This document shows, piece by piece, positions 50,585 through 59,007 of a stretch of DNA of 64,000 bases. The translations under genes and the position numbers were made by a program. This stretch comes from Lachnospiraceae bacterium. GTDB taxonomy: Bacteria; Bacillota; Clostridia; Lachnospirales; Lachnospiraceae. The notes beneath the pieces were generated by a model, which was not told where the DNA came from, made no database searches, and was given only the letters and a program-made list of their open reading frames with translations. Each line of letters starts with the position of its first letter. Within the stretch, counting starts at the first letter, position 1. Location of the stretch: assembly GCA_910575475.1 (NCBI GenBank), contig CAJTGD010000013.1:1-64000 (forward strand), given 5' to 3'.

Positions 50585-50644
50585 GGGACGCGCACAGCCG
50601 TATGAGGTGCTATGCCGCCTGACGGCTGCGGCTGGCGCGCTCCC
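50585..50644 (+). other. Stable hairpin between binding-protein and GH32 genes
   Basis: GGGA-CGCGC pairs with GCGCG-TCCC outside, and CAGCCGT with ACGGCTG inside. No T-run follows. Module 3 has an unrelated but equally strong hairpin at the same place (58885). Such structures usually protect the 3' end of the binding-protein mRNA and raise its level over downstream genes. Confidence 0.65.
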
Positions 50645-50693
50645 AAGAATAGTTCCTTAGTATAAAATATAGTCAATGGAGGTTGGTGTCAGT

Positions 50694-52181
50694 ATGACGA
50701 GTCAGACATTGCGTGAAGCGAGAAAATATGAAGAAGCACTTGAGAAAACGATCCGGAAAGAGGAACGCCCGGAATTTCATTTGACTCCGCGTACGGGCTG
50801 GATGAATGACCCTAACGGGTTTTCGTGGTACAAAGGGCAGTATCACATGTTCTACCAGTATTATCCCTACGAATCCAAGTGGGGGCCCATGCACTGGGGG
50901 CATGCGGTAAGCCGTGATCTGCTGCGTTGGGAATATCTTCCTGCGGCGCTGGCCCCGGATGAGTTTTATGATATGGGCGGCTGTTTTTCCGGGAGCGCGA
51001 TTGAGCTCCCGGACGGCAGGCAGCTTCTGATGTATACGGGCGTGACCGAGGAGAGCCGGCACTGCGGCTCCCGCCGGGACTCCCTGCAGACCCAGTGTGT
51101 CGCCGTCGGGGATGGGGTGGATTATGAAAAATATGAGCACAACCCGGTTCTGGACGAAAAGGATCTTCCGGAAGGGGGCAGCAAAGTGGATTTCCGCGAC
51201 CCCAAAATCTGGAGAAGGAAGGACGGGGCTTACTGCTGCATCGTAGGAAACCGCCCTGCGGACGGCAGCGGTCAGATTCTGTTCTACACCAGTGAGGACG
51301 CGTTTCATTGGAAATTTAAGAATGTCCTGGTTTCCAATTTTAACCGGTTTGGGAAAATGTGGGAGTGTCCGGATCTCTTTGAGCTGGACGGAAAATGGGT
51401 GCTGCTCACCAGCCCCCAGGACATGCTTCCGGAAGGCTTTGAGTATCATAACGGGAACGGGACGCTCTGCCTGATCGGAGATTTTAACGAGGAGACCGGT
51501 GTCTTTCAGGAAATGCACAGTCAGTCCATCGATTATGGAATTGATTTTTACGCGCCCCAGACGGTTCTGACACCGGACGGGCGGCGGGTGATGATGGGCT
51601 GGATGCAGAACTGGGATTCCTGCGGCATCCGATCCCCGGAGGACCCGTGGTTCGGACAGATGAGCCTTCCCAGGGAGCTGTCCGTCAGAAACAACAGGCT
51701 CTATCAGGCTCCCACAAAGGAGCTGGACGCGATGCGGCATAACCGGGTGGAATATACCGGGGTCACGGTGGCAGATACGGTGTGGCTGGAGGGCATCAAA
51801 GGCCGGAAGATCGATCTGGAGCTGACCATCCGCCTGGGAGACTCGCAGGAGCCGTACCAGAAATTTGCGGTCCGGTTCGCGCAGAATGAAAGATATCATA
51901 CCTCCTTAAGCTTCCGGCCCCGGGAGTCCATCTTAAAGATCGACCGGAAGTTCTCCGGCTCCCGGCGGGCCAGCATCCACCAGCGCCGCAGCCTGGTCCG
52001 TACGCCGGGCGATGAGCTGAAGCTGCGGATCATACTGGACCGGTTCAGCGTGGAGGTCTTTGTAAATGACGGGGAACAGGTGCTCTCGGCAACCATGTAT
52101 ACCGAACAGGCAGCGGAGGGGATTTCGTTCTTTGCGGATGGGACGGTGAATCTGGATGTTGTGAAGTATGATCTGGGGTAA
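50694..52181 (+). CDS. GH32 sucrose-6-phosphate hydrolase/fructosidase (module 2)
   Basis: A 495-residue cytoplasmic enzyme. I start at 50694 (MTSQTLREARKYEEA) because the earlier ATG at 50676 is part of the ATGGAGG ribosome binding site and the module-3 enzyme starts with the same residues. GWMNDPNGF has nucleophile Asp39, FRDPKIW the stabiliser Asp169, and MWECPDLF the acid/base Glu224. The five-bladed propeller (30-340) is followed by a beta-sandwich ending KIDRKFSGSRR...RIILDRFSVEVFVNDGEQ. It hydrolyses beta-fructosides. The exact substrate (sucrose, kestose, phosphorylated or not) is open. Confidence 0.93.
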   Translation: MTSQTLREARKYEEALEKTIRKEERPEFHLTPRTGWMNDPNGFSWYKGQYHMFYQYYPYESKWGPMHWGHAVSRDLLRWEYLPAALAPDEFYDMGGCFSGSAIELPDGRQLLMYTGVTEESRHCGSRRDSLQTQCVAVGDGVDYEKYEHNPVLDEKDLPEGGSKVDFRDPKIWRRKDGAYCCIVGNRPADGSGQILFYTSEDAFHWKFKNVLVSNFNRFGKMWECPDLFELDGKWVLLTSPQDMLPEGFEYHNGNGTLCLIGDFNEETGVFQEMHSQSIDYGIDFYAPQTVLTPDGRRVMMGWMQNWDSCGIRSPEDPWFGQMSLPRELSVRNNRLYQAPTKELDAMRHNRVEYTGVTVADTVWLEGIKGRKIDLELTIRLGDSQEPYQKFAVRFAQNERYHTSLSFRPRESILKIDRKFSGSRRASIHQRRSLVRTPGDELKLRIILDRFSVEVFVNDGEQVLSATMYTEQAAEGISFFADGTVNLDVVKYDLG

Positions 52182-52995
52182 AAATAGCATTTTCAAGAAA
52201 TGAATTGTTCAAAATCAAGGAATCGGTAACGAATATAAAGTGCCGGTTCCTTCCAAACAGATATCTTATATATTCCGCCGCCATATCCATGCGCGGCGAA
52301 TTTTTGATCACGCCCAGGTACACATCCTCCTCAAAGCCTGCCTGCCGGAAAATGTCTGCCTGCGACACGTTAAGCCCCATCGGATACTCCTCCGTCACAG
52401 CCTGGTATTCCAGGGAACTGTCCTGCAGCAGTTCGTCAGCGTTGTCTTCCAGTATGACCGTGCCTGACACCAGGTACGGCTCCCATTCAGCCGCATTCTG
52501 CAAATCCGTATCCTGGAGCAGTTCTTCCATATTATAGAGATACCCGTTCTGCGCAAATGTGTCAAACGCTTCCCGGTTCATGAGTACCACATCCAGCTTT
52601 TCATCATCGATCGAAGCGATGATTTTCACGCGGGAAGCATAGGCGTACTCGTGATTGGGGGCATCGGGATCATCGGTGAGACCGATTCCTGTATACAGCT
52701 CCAACTCCGTTTTGGAAACATCGGCGCCCAGGAAATCCAGGAAACCGCCGTCCAGTTCGTTGGTGAGCTGCTCCCCTGCGGACACATTTACAAGGGCGGT
52801 ATAAAGCAAAACCTCCTTTTTGGAAAAATGGCCGTATACCGTATAGCCGACGATATATAAGCAGATCAGGCAGACTGCGATGGGAAATTTATAATAATCC
52901 CAGACATACCGCGCCTTCTGTTTCCCGCTGAGGGAATTCCATTTCTCATTCGAACTTTTTTTAAAAGGAATGTTTTTTCTTTTCTGTGATCCCAT
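52045..52995 (-). CDS. Membrane-anchored accessory protein (module 3), run-on 3' end
   Basis: A 316-codon frame. Residues 1-50 are basic and cytoplasmic (KRKNIPFKKSSNEKW), followed by an anchor, WDYYKFPIAVCLICLYIVGYTVYG. The external part has ELELYTGIGLTDD, RVKIIASIDDEKLDVVLMNREAFDTFAQNGYLYNMEELL and DIFRQAGFEEDVYLGVIKNSPRMDMAAEYIRYLFG, with flavour of a binding-protein lobe. After YIRYLFG the frame runs through what looks like a terminator hairpin and then antisense to the GH32 gene. The natural end is therefore near 52260 and a stop was lost. ACATGG-type start at 52995, with GAGAGGGAATATGC upstream. Family unknown; related in layout to 44844. Confidence 0.7.
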   Translation of the reverse strand: MGSQKRKNIPFKKSSNEKWNSLSGKQKARYVWDYYKFPIAVCLICLYIVGYTVYGHFSKKEVLLYTALVNVSAGEQLTNELDGGFLDFLGADVSKTELELYTGIGLTDDPDAPNHEYAYASRVKIIASIDDEKLDVVLMNREAFDTFAQNGYLYNMEELLQDTDLQNAAEWEPYLVSGTVILEDNADELLQDSSLEYQAVTEEYPMGLNVSQADIFRQAGFEEDVYLGVIKNSPRMDMAAEYIRYLFGRNRHFIFVTDSLILNNSFLENAIFTPDHTSQHPDSPSHPQRTKSPPLPVRYTWLPRAPVPRHLQRPPR

Positions 52996-53080
52996 GCATA
53001 TTCCCTCTCAAATTCTGTAAAAGACTGCTGGAAATATCTCCTGCCTCTTCCTTTCACATTCATAGCTTCTGCAATCTCGC

Positions 53081-53719
53081 TCAATCCGCAGTCGTCCCAT
53101 GCTCCTCTGTTTTTTCCTCGCAGAGCAGCAGGACATTGGACAGAAGGTAGGAGCAGAGCAGCGCGCACAGGCCCTCCCCGAAAATCACAGCCGGGGTAAA
53201 GAACCGTACCACGACCAGCAGCATTACAAAATAGATGACAGCCATCAATGCGGTACAGAACAGAAAACGGATGCCGATAAACATCGCGTTTTTGAACATC
53301 GCGCCGACCGTATTGTCAAATCTGGCCAGAAGAGGAAAGATATACATCAGGACAACGGCATAGGCAGCCGCGGCCACGAAAAATATTGCCGTGCAGAGCG
53401 TCCAGAATGCATTTTCAAACCGCATATGATACAGGACATACCCGTCGATGCCCAGCACGATCCCCGCGCCAAGCAGAATCAGCCAGATGACGGTGCCCTG
53501 CCGGAAATTTTCCCGGAAGGAGCGGAAAAATGCCTGCGTGAGGTTTCCTTCCTCGTTTTTTGCGATTTTTAATGAAACATAGAAAAGCGCGGTGGTGGAT
53601 GCCCCGATCGTCACAATGGGAATACAGCAGATGAACCACAAAATATTCAGATAAACGCTGTATACGATCTTGTTGATAAACTGCAGGACCGGTCCGTCCA
53701 GATTAAATAAATTACTCAT
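53081..53719 (-). CDS. DUF624 (YesL-like) membrane protein, module 3
   Basis: A 212-residue membrane protein starting at 53719 (MSNLFNLDGPVLQFINKIVYSVYLNILWFICCIPIVTIGASTTALFY), with strong GAGGAGGAATATC. This is the classic YesL/DUF624 N-terminus. Five helices follow, with LTQAFFRSFRENFRQGTVIWL and ENAFWTLCTAIFFVAAAAYAVVLMYIFPLLARFDNT. It lies between the LacI gene and the anchored protein on the minus strand. The conserved linkage to LplB/YtcP/LipO transporters suggests a transport-accessory role. None is established. Confidence 0.9.
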   Translation of the reverse strand: MSNLFNLDGPVLQFINKIVYSVYLNILWFICCIPIVTIGASTTALFYVSLKIAKNEEGNLTQAFFRSFRENFRQGTVIWLILLGAGIVLGIDGYVLYHMRFENAFWTLCTAIFFVAAAAYAVVLMYIFPLLARFDNTVGAMFKNAMFIGIRFLFCTALMAVIYFVMLLVVVRFFTPAVIFGEGLCALLCSYLLSNVLLLCEEKTEEHGTTAD

Positions 53720-53828
53720 GATATTCCTCCTCGTATGATTTTGCATTTACATATCTCGCAGCGCTTTCTCCCCTGCGGTTCGGCGTCCTGCCTTTCGATG
53801 CGGCGCCCACATCACCCCGTGATCCTCC

Positions 53829-54905
53829 TCACCCCTCCGTAGAGTCCCGGTAGATCAGGCTGGTTTCCGTGTGCATGGTACGGTAATTCAGGGATGGCTC
53901 ATTGATGCGCGACATCAGCAGGTTCACGGCGGCAAAGCCCATGATCTGGCTGTGGATATGGATCGTAGTCAGCGGGGGCGTGACGATCTTGGACTCCGGG
54001 GAATCGTCAAAGCCGCACAGATACACATCCTCCGGAACCGAGTATCCCAGCTTTTTCAGCACTTGCAGCACATTCAGAGCGGCGGAATCATTGGAGCACA
54101 AGAACACCTCCGGAAAAGGCTCCAGCTTCTGCAGGCTTTCGGTGAGATACTCCTGATAATCCTCCGATTTGGGATTGCGGATCCCCTTCTTATTCCCTGT
54201 GACGCAGTATTCGTCTGGGCAGGGGAGACCCAGAAGCTGCAGGGCATTCCGGTAAGCCATATACCGCTCGAAGAAGGAGCGGCAGTGCAGATATTCCCCG
54301 ACAAATCCGATCCTGGTCTTTCCACGCCGGGCCATTTCCTGTATAAATAAGTAGATACCGGTCTGGTTGTCCATACAGAGCAGGTCCGCCTCCAGCGGTT
54401 CCTGGAAGCAGGCCGCCGGCGCGTCTACAAATAAGACAGGCAGCCCCAGGCCGCAGAGCATCTTATCATATTCATAGTCAAACATCTCAATGCAGATGAT
54501 CCCGGCGGTCCGCTCCATGGAAAAAGAAGCAGGCAGCTTCATGGCATCCAGCTCATCCGCCAGGATCCGGTGCATCGTCAGGCTGTACCCCAGCCCGGAG
54601 AGCTCCATCTGAAATTTGTCCAGCATGACGGAAGCAAAATGAGAGCCGTCTATAAAATTTGCGATCAATAACGCAATCTCCGTGTTCTGCTTTGCGGCCG
54701 GGATGGAAAGCACGGCGCTTCCCGAGGCAGCGCTTGCGGCGGTCACATAGGAAAACTGCTTGTACCCCATCTCCATCGCCTTTTTTAAAACCTTCTCCCG
54801 GGTCGAATCGGCCAGGATGCCGGTATTGTTGATCGCCTTTGATACGGTGTTGCGGGAAATGCCGAGCTCATCCGCAATGTCCTGTATCGTAACTCTAGTA
54901 CCCAT
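53829..54905 (-). CDS. LacI-family regulator of fructan module 3
   Basis: A 358-residue regulator starting at 54905 (MGTRVTIQDIADELGISRNTVSKAINNTG) behind AAAAGGAGGGACAT. The sugar domain includes EIALLIANFIDGSHFASVMLDKF, DNQTGIYLFIQEMARRG, EVFLCSNDSAALNVLQVLKKLGYSVPEDVYLCGFDDSPES and TIHIHSQIMGFAAVNLL. It has a consensus promoter and several TGTGCA boxes in the shared intergenic region with the permease operon, consistent with control of both. Confidence 0.93.
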   Translation of the reverse strand: MGTRVTIQDIADELGISRNTVSKAINNTGILADSTREKVLKKAMEMGYKQFSYVTAASAASGSAVLSIPAAKQNTEIALLIANFIDGSHFASVMLDKFQMELSGLGYSLTMHRILADELDAMKLPASFSMERTAGIICIEMFDYEYDKMLCGLGLPVLFVDAPAACFQEPLEADLLCMDNQTGIYLFIQEMARRGKTRIGFVGEYLHCRSFFERYMAYRNALQLLGLPCPDEYCVTGNKKGIRNPKSEDYQEYLTESLQKLEPFPEVFLCSNDSAALNVLQVLKKLGYSVPEDVYLCGFDDSPESKIVTPPLTTIHIHSQIMGFAAVNLLMSRINEPSLNYRTMHTETSLIYRDSTEG

Positions 54906-54984
54906 ATGTCCCTCCTTTTGCTGTATCGGCATATCCTCAAACCGGAGTCCGGGGATCTGTCTGCCGTAAATCTTTTCTAAAAAC

Positions 54985-55013
54985 ATTATAATGCACAAAA
55001 GAGATTGTGTCAA
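54985..55013 (-). promoter_or_regulatory. Consensus promoter of module 3 lacI
   Basis: On the minus strand TTGACA (55008-55013) and TATAAT (54985-54990) are exactly 17 bp apart. The spacer contains TTTTGTGCAT, one of the TGTGCA boxes, so autoregulation is likely. Confidence 0.85.
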
Positions 55014-55081
55014 ATGTAAAAATGTAAAAATTAGAGATTTTTCCGAAAATGTAGTGAAAAATAGATGTGAATCTAATCGAT

Positions 55082-55219
55082 ATGTGCATTAAGAATAAAA
55101 ATGCAAAAAATAAATATGTGCAAATGGCGAAAAAGTATTGACTAAATGTAAAAAAAGTGATATAAATTTATATAAGCAAATCCCAAAATATGTTACAATG
55201 ATTTTACAAATGCACAAAT
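55082..55219. promoter_or_regulatory. TGTGCA boxes, candidate LacI operators of module 3
   Basis: ATGTGCAT at 55082, TATGTGCAAAT at 55115 and the reverse-oriented ATGCACAAAT at 55210, plus TTTGTGCAT inside the lacI promoter (54991-55000, minus). Four related boxes flank both promoters. Their binding by the 53829 protein is inferred. Confidence 0.5.
55138..55166 (+). promoter_or_regulatory. Promoter of fructan module 3 operon
   Basis: TTGACT (55138-55143), a 17-bp spacer and TATAAA (55161-55166), about 135 bases before the first permease gene. It lies between the second and third TGTGCA boxes. Confidence 0.7.
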
Positions 55220-55302
55220 CATAAAAGTGGGAAGGAGAGGAATAAGGTAATGAGAGAAAAAGTGTGCAAAAGAAAAAGGGATTTGAGAGAAAGGAGGAAA
55301 TT

Positions 55303-56244
55303 ATGAATACAAATGCAACAACTGTTCCAAATCAAAGACAGGACAAGGGATTTCACAACACCATGCTGTATGTAAAGCAGCACTGGCAGCTATATGCGAT
55401 CTTCCTGATGCCCGCGCTGTTGCTGACACTGATCTTCAAGTACGCGCCCATGAGCGGTATTCTGATCGCGTTCCAGGACTACAACCCATTCCGGGGTGTT
55501 TCCGGAAGCGAATGGGTGGGCCTGAAGCATTTTACCAGGTTCTTATCCTCGCCGGACTTTATGGGCTATCTGGCCAATACTTTGAAACTGAGTGTGTACG
55601 GCCTCCTGTGGGGATTTCCGATGCCGATCCTATTGGCGTTTCTGCTGAACCGGATCCAGAGTACGGGCATTAAGAAAAAGATACAATTGGTGCTGTATCT
55701 TCCCAACTTCGTATCTGTCATCGTACTTTGCGGTATCGTGAGGATCTTACTTTCCGTGACAGGCCCTCTGAATCTTTTGATGGGAACAGAGATTAACTTT
55801 ATGACCATGCCGGAAGCGTTCCGCTCCATTTACATCATCAGCGGTATCTGGCAGGGCGCAGGCTGGGCATCCATCATGTATACGGCATCTTTGTCCAACG
55901 CCAGCCAGGAGCTCAAAGAAGCGGCTGTCATGGACGGCGCGAATATCCTGCAGCAGATCAAGGCGGTAGAGTGGCCGGCGATCAAAGATATGGTCGTGAT
56001 CCAGTTCATCCTGCAGGCAGGAAATATCATGAGCATCGGATTTGAAAAAGCATACGCGCTGCAGACAGACCTGAACCTCCCGGCATCCGAGATCATTGCC
56101 ACCTATGTATACCGGAAAGGTCTGATCGACGGAGATTACAGCTTTTCAACTGCGGTAGGTTTATTTAACACCGTGATCAATGTCATCCTTCTGGTTGCCG
56201 TGAACAAGATCGTAGCCAAGATGAATGACGGACAGGGATTATAA
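55303..56244 (+). CDS. LplB-type sugar ABC permease (module 3)
   Basis: A 313-residue permease starting at 55303 behind AAAGGAGGAAATT. HWQLYAIFLMPALLLTLIFKYAPMSGILIAFQDYNPFRG, GSEWVGLKHFTRFLSS, LYLPNFVSVIVLCGIVRILLS and the EAA loop EAAVMDGANILQQIKAVEWP are intact, and the C-terminus ends NVILLVAVNKIVAKMNDGQGL. It shows what the broken module-2 permease should look like at both its shifted places. Confidence 0.93.
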   Translation: MNTNATTVPNQRQDKGFHNTMLYVKQHWQLYAIFLMPALLLTLIFKYAPMSGILIAFQDYNPFRGVSGSEWVGLKHFTRFLSSPDFMGYLANTLKLSVYGLLWGFPMPILLAFLLNRIQSTGIKKKIQLVLYLPNFVSVIVLCGIVRILLSVTGPLNLLMGTEINFMTMPEAFRSIYIISGIWQGAGWASIMYTASLSNASQELKEAAVMDGANILQQIKAVEWPAIKDMVVIQFILQAGNIMSIGFEKAYALQTDLNLPASEIIATYVYRKGLIDGDYSFSTAVGLFNTVINVILLVAVNKIVAKMNDGQGL

Positions 56245-56259
56245 GGAGGTGCGTACGAA

Positions 56260-57147
56260 GTGGTAAAAACAAGATATTCCGGTCAGGACAAGATATTATT
56301 GACAATTGGATACATACTTCTTGGGCTGTTTGTAGTGGCGATCATCGTGCCCATGATCTACATCATCGTGGCATCCTTTATGGATCCCATTACACTGCAG
56401 AATAAGGGAATTACCTTTGATTTCAGCAAATGGACGACGACTGCCTATGAGCGTGTCATGTCCAACAGCCAGATCTGGATTGGTTTTAAAAACGCGGTCA
56501 TCTATTCCATACTGTTTACGGTGGTGTCTGTAGTTGTTACGCTTTTAGCGGCTTACCCGTTATCCAGGGCGGATTTCAAGGGAAGAGGATTTTTCAATAT
56601 TATTTTCATGATCACCATGTTCTTCGGCGGCGGCCTGATCCCGACCTACTTGATCGTAAGTAACTTAGGTCTGGTGGACAGCATGTGGGCGGTCATCCTC
56701 CCGGGAGCTTTCAGCGTCTGGAATATGACCATTGCCAGAACTTATTACCGGGGGATCCCGAAGGAACTCCGGGAAGCGGCGGACGTGGACGGGGCAAATG
56801 AGCTGACATTCTTCTTTAAGATCCTGCTTCCGGTCTGTACGCCGGTTATCGCGGTGCTTGCTCTGTGGCAGTTTGTAGGTATGTGGAACAGCTACTTTGA
56901 CGCAATGATCTACCTCAATGATTCCGCGAAACAGCCTCTGCAGCTGGTACTTCGTTCCATCCTGATTCAGAACCAGCCGGAATCCGGCATGATCTCTGAT
57001 ATGCAGAGTACGGCGGCCCGCGCGCAGCTGGCAGAGCTTTTGAAATACGCAACTATTATTATTTCCAGTTTGCCGCTTCTGATCATGTACCCGTTCTTCC
57101 AGAAATATTTTGACAGCGGGATCATGGCAGGCGCTGTAAAGGGCTAA
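56260..57147 (+). CDS. YtcP-type sugar ABC permease (module 3)
   Basis: A 295-residue permease with a GTG start at 56260, positioned well behind AAGGAGGTGCGTAC. ILLGLFVVAIIVPMIYIIVASFMDP, GFFNIIFMITMFFGGGLIPTYLIVSN and EAADVDGANELTFFFKILLPV (EAA loop) are typical, and it ends KYFDSGIMAGAVKG like its module-2 counterpart. It pairs with the 55303 protein. Confidence 0.92.
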   Translation: MVKTRYSGQDKILLTIGYILLGLFVVAIIVPMIYIIVASFMDPITLQNKGITFDFSKWTTTAYERVMSNSQIWIGFKNAVIYSILFTVVSVVVTLLAAYPLSRADFKGRGFFNIIFMITMFFGGGLIPTYLIVSNLGLVDSMWAVILPGAFSVWNMTIARTYYRGIPKELREAADVDGANELTFFFKILLPVCTPVIAVLALWQFVGMWNSYFDAMIYLNDSAKQPLQLVLRSILIQNQPESGMISDMQSTAARAQLAELLKYATIIISSLPLLIMYPFFQKYFDSGIMAGAVKG

Positions 57148-57172
57148 GCTGAAGAGGAAAAGGAGACAGACC

Positions 57173-58843
57173 ATGAGATATAGAAAAGTAAAACGTATAA
57201 TGGCAGCGGCGCTGGCAGGCTGTATGGTACTTTCTATGGCAGGCTGCGGCAAGGTAAAGATCAATGACGGCACATTCCGTCCGGTGGACGAGGCAACCCT
57301 GGAGTTTCCGCAGAAGGAAACCGTGACGCTGACCGGGCTGATCAGTTATCCGCCCAGCACGGAGTCAGAACCCAATAACAGGACGATCTTCAAGCGCCTC
57401 GAGGAACAGACCAATGTGCATATTGACTGGACCGCCATCCCTAACGACCAGTGGGCGGATAAGATATCCCTGAATATGTCCGACCCGAACAAGCTGACTG
57501 ATTTTGTTTTCACGGCAGGCTTTTCAGACAGCAACCTGCTCAAGTACGGGGAGTTTGGCGCAATCATTCCGCTGGAGGAATATATTGACAACTATATGCC
57601 GAACCTGAAATCGGTGTTTGACAAATATCCGGAGTACAGGATCATGTGTACGGATGTAAACGGCCATATCTGGTCTCTGCCCTGGATCGAGCAGCTTGGT
57701 TCGGAAAAGACGGCGATCCAGACCATTGATAATATGAGCTTTATCAATAAGAAATGGATGGATTTTCTTGATCTGGAGATGCCGGAGACAGTCGATGAAT
57801 TTGAAGAGGTTCTGATGGCGTTCCGCGACCATGCGTCAGAGCTTCAAGCAGAATTTAATATTGATGGAAATATCATCCCCATGTCGTGTATAATTAATGA
57901 TGGCGGCCAGGATCCGGCGATCCTGATCAATGGCTTTGGGGAAGGCTATGGCGACGCGGACAAGGCCAGACATATCGCGGTGACGGATGATCAGGAAGTC
58001 ATCTGCGCCGCTGTGCAGGAAGGCTGGAAGAAAGGGATCGAATGGCTTCACAAGCTGTATGATGAAGGCTTGATCGACCCGGAGGCATTTACCCAGGAAT
58101 GGTCAACCTATGTGGCGAAAGGAAAGTCAGGCCGTTACGGCGTATGCTTCAGCTGGGACGTAGGAAACATCGACAACCTGAAGGACTGGGTTCCGCTTCC
58201 GGCGCTGACGGCGGACACGAGAAATATAACTCCTACGAACGGCTCCTTTACCAGCGGATTTGAACGCGGACGCTGCGTGGTAACTTCTGTGGCGGAGAAT
58301 CCGGCCCTGGTATGCGCATGGCTGGACCAGATGTACGCGCCGATCCAGTCCCCGCAGAATAACTGGGGAACTTACGGGGAAGATGATGACTTTGATATCT
58401 TCGAGATGAGCACCAACGACCAGGGGGGGGAGATGCTGAAACATGCTCCTTTGGGCGACGCCTCCCCGGTGGAGGTCCGGGAAGCCGAAGCTGTCGGCGG
58501 ACCTCTCGCTGTTCTGGACGAGTATTATGATGTGTACGTGACCTGCCCGGATGACGCACAGTACCGTCTGGACTGGATCAAGGATATCTACACGCCGGAC
58601 ATGCACACAAAATATGTGTATCCCAACCTTTTCATGAGCAGGGAGGACACCGAGACACTGTCGAACCTGCAGGCGGATATCGAGAAGACGATCAACCGGC
58701 ATAAGGCGGACTGGATCATGAACGGATTTACGGACGCGGACTGGGAAAAATTCCTGGATGACCTGGATGCGTACGGGCTGGAGGAATACCTGGGACTGTT
58801 CCAGAAATATCTGGATGCCTACAACGCGGAGATGGCAGAATAA
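57173..58843 (+). CDS. Fructan-type substrate-binding lipoprotein (module 3)
   Basis: A 556-residue LipO-type binding protein. The lipoprotein signal ends MVLSMAGCGKVKI (Cys about 25). NVHIDWTAIPNDQWADKISLNMSDPNKL, FGAIIPLEEYIDNYMPNLKSVFDKYPEYRIM, WIEQLGSEKTAIQTIDNMSFINKKWMD and YTPDMHTKYVYPNLFMS mark the family. GGAGACAGACC precedes the ATG. It lies 25 bases after the second permease and should be the most abundant product of the operon, protected by the hairpin at 58885. Length and layout match the module-2 paralogue, though the sequences have diverged. Confidence 0.92.
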   Translation: MRYRKVKRIMAAALAGCMVLSMAGCGKVKINDGTFRPVDEATLEFPQKETVTLTGLISYPPSTESEPNNRTIFKRLEEQTNVHIDWTAIPNDQWADKISLNMSDPNKLTDFVFTAGFSDSNLLKYGEFGAIIPLEEYIDNYMPNLKSVFDKYPEYRIMCTDVNGHIWSLPWIEQLGSEKTAIQTIDNMSFINKKWMDFLDLEMPETVDEFEEVLMAFRDHASELQAEFNIDGNIIPMSCIINDGGQDPAILINGFGEGYGDADKARHIAVTDDQEVICAAVQEGWKKGIEWLHKLYDEGLIDPEAFTQEWSTYVAKGKSGRYGVCFSWDVGNIDNLKDWVPLPALTADTRNITPTNGSFTSGFERGRCVVTSVAENPALVCAWLDQMYAPIQSPQNNWGTYGEDDDFDIFEMSTNDQGGEMLKHAPLGDASPVEVREAEAVGGPLAVLDEYYDVYVTCPDDAQYRLDWIKDIYTPDMHTKYVYPNLFMSREDTETLSNLQADIEKTINRHKADWIMNGFTDADWEKFLDDLDAYGLEEYLGLFQKYLDAYNAEMAE

Positions 58844-58884
58844 GTAAAAATGATTTATAATGTCATTATATGACGAAAGAGACA

Positions 58885-58921
58885 GGACAGCGGCCGCGGA
58901 CGAGGCTGCGGCCTGCTGTCC
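58885..58921 (+). other. Stable hairpin between binding-protein and GH32 genes
   Basis: GGACAGC-GGCCGC pairs with GCGGCC-T-GCTGTCC around about ten bases. No T-run. It is at the same operon position as the module-2 hairpin. AGTATAAAATATA follows at 58973-58985, as it does at 50659-50671 in module 2. Confidence 0.7.
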
Positions 58922-59007
58922 AAGCATCTGGTCGGCATGGATTATACTGCGCGCCAGATAAATCTTCCGCACAGTATAAAATATATATGATGAAAGGAAA
59001 ATGAATT

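Noticed and set aside
50673-51899. 408-codon minus-strand frame over GH32, with similar frames at 59095-60099 and 49089-49943
   Set aside because: All are antisense shadows of GH32 and binding-protein genes with conserved active-site motifs on the plus strand.
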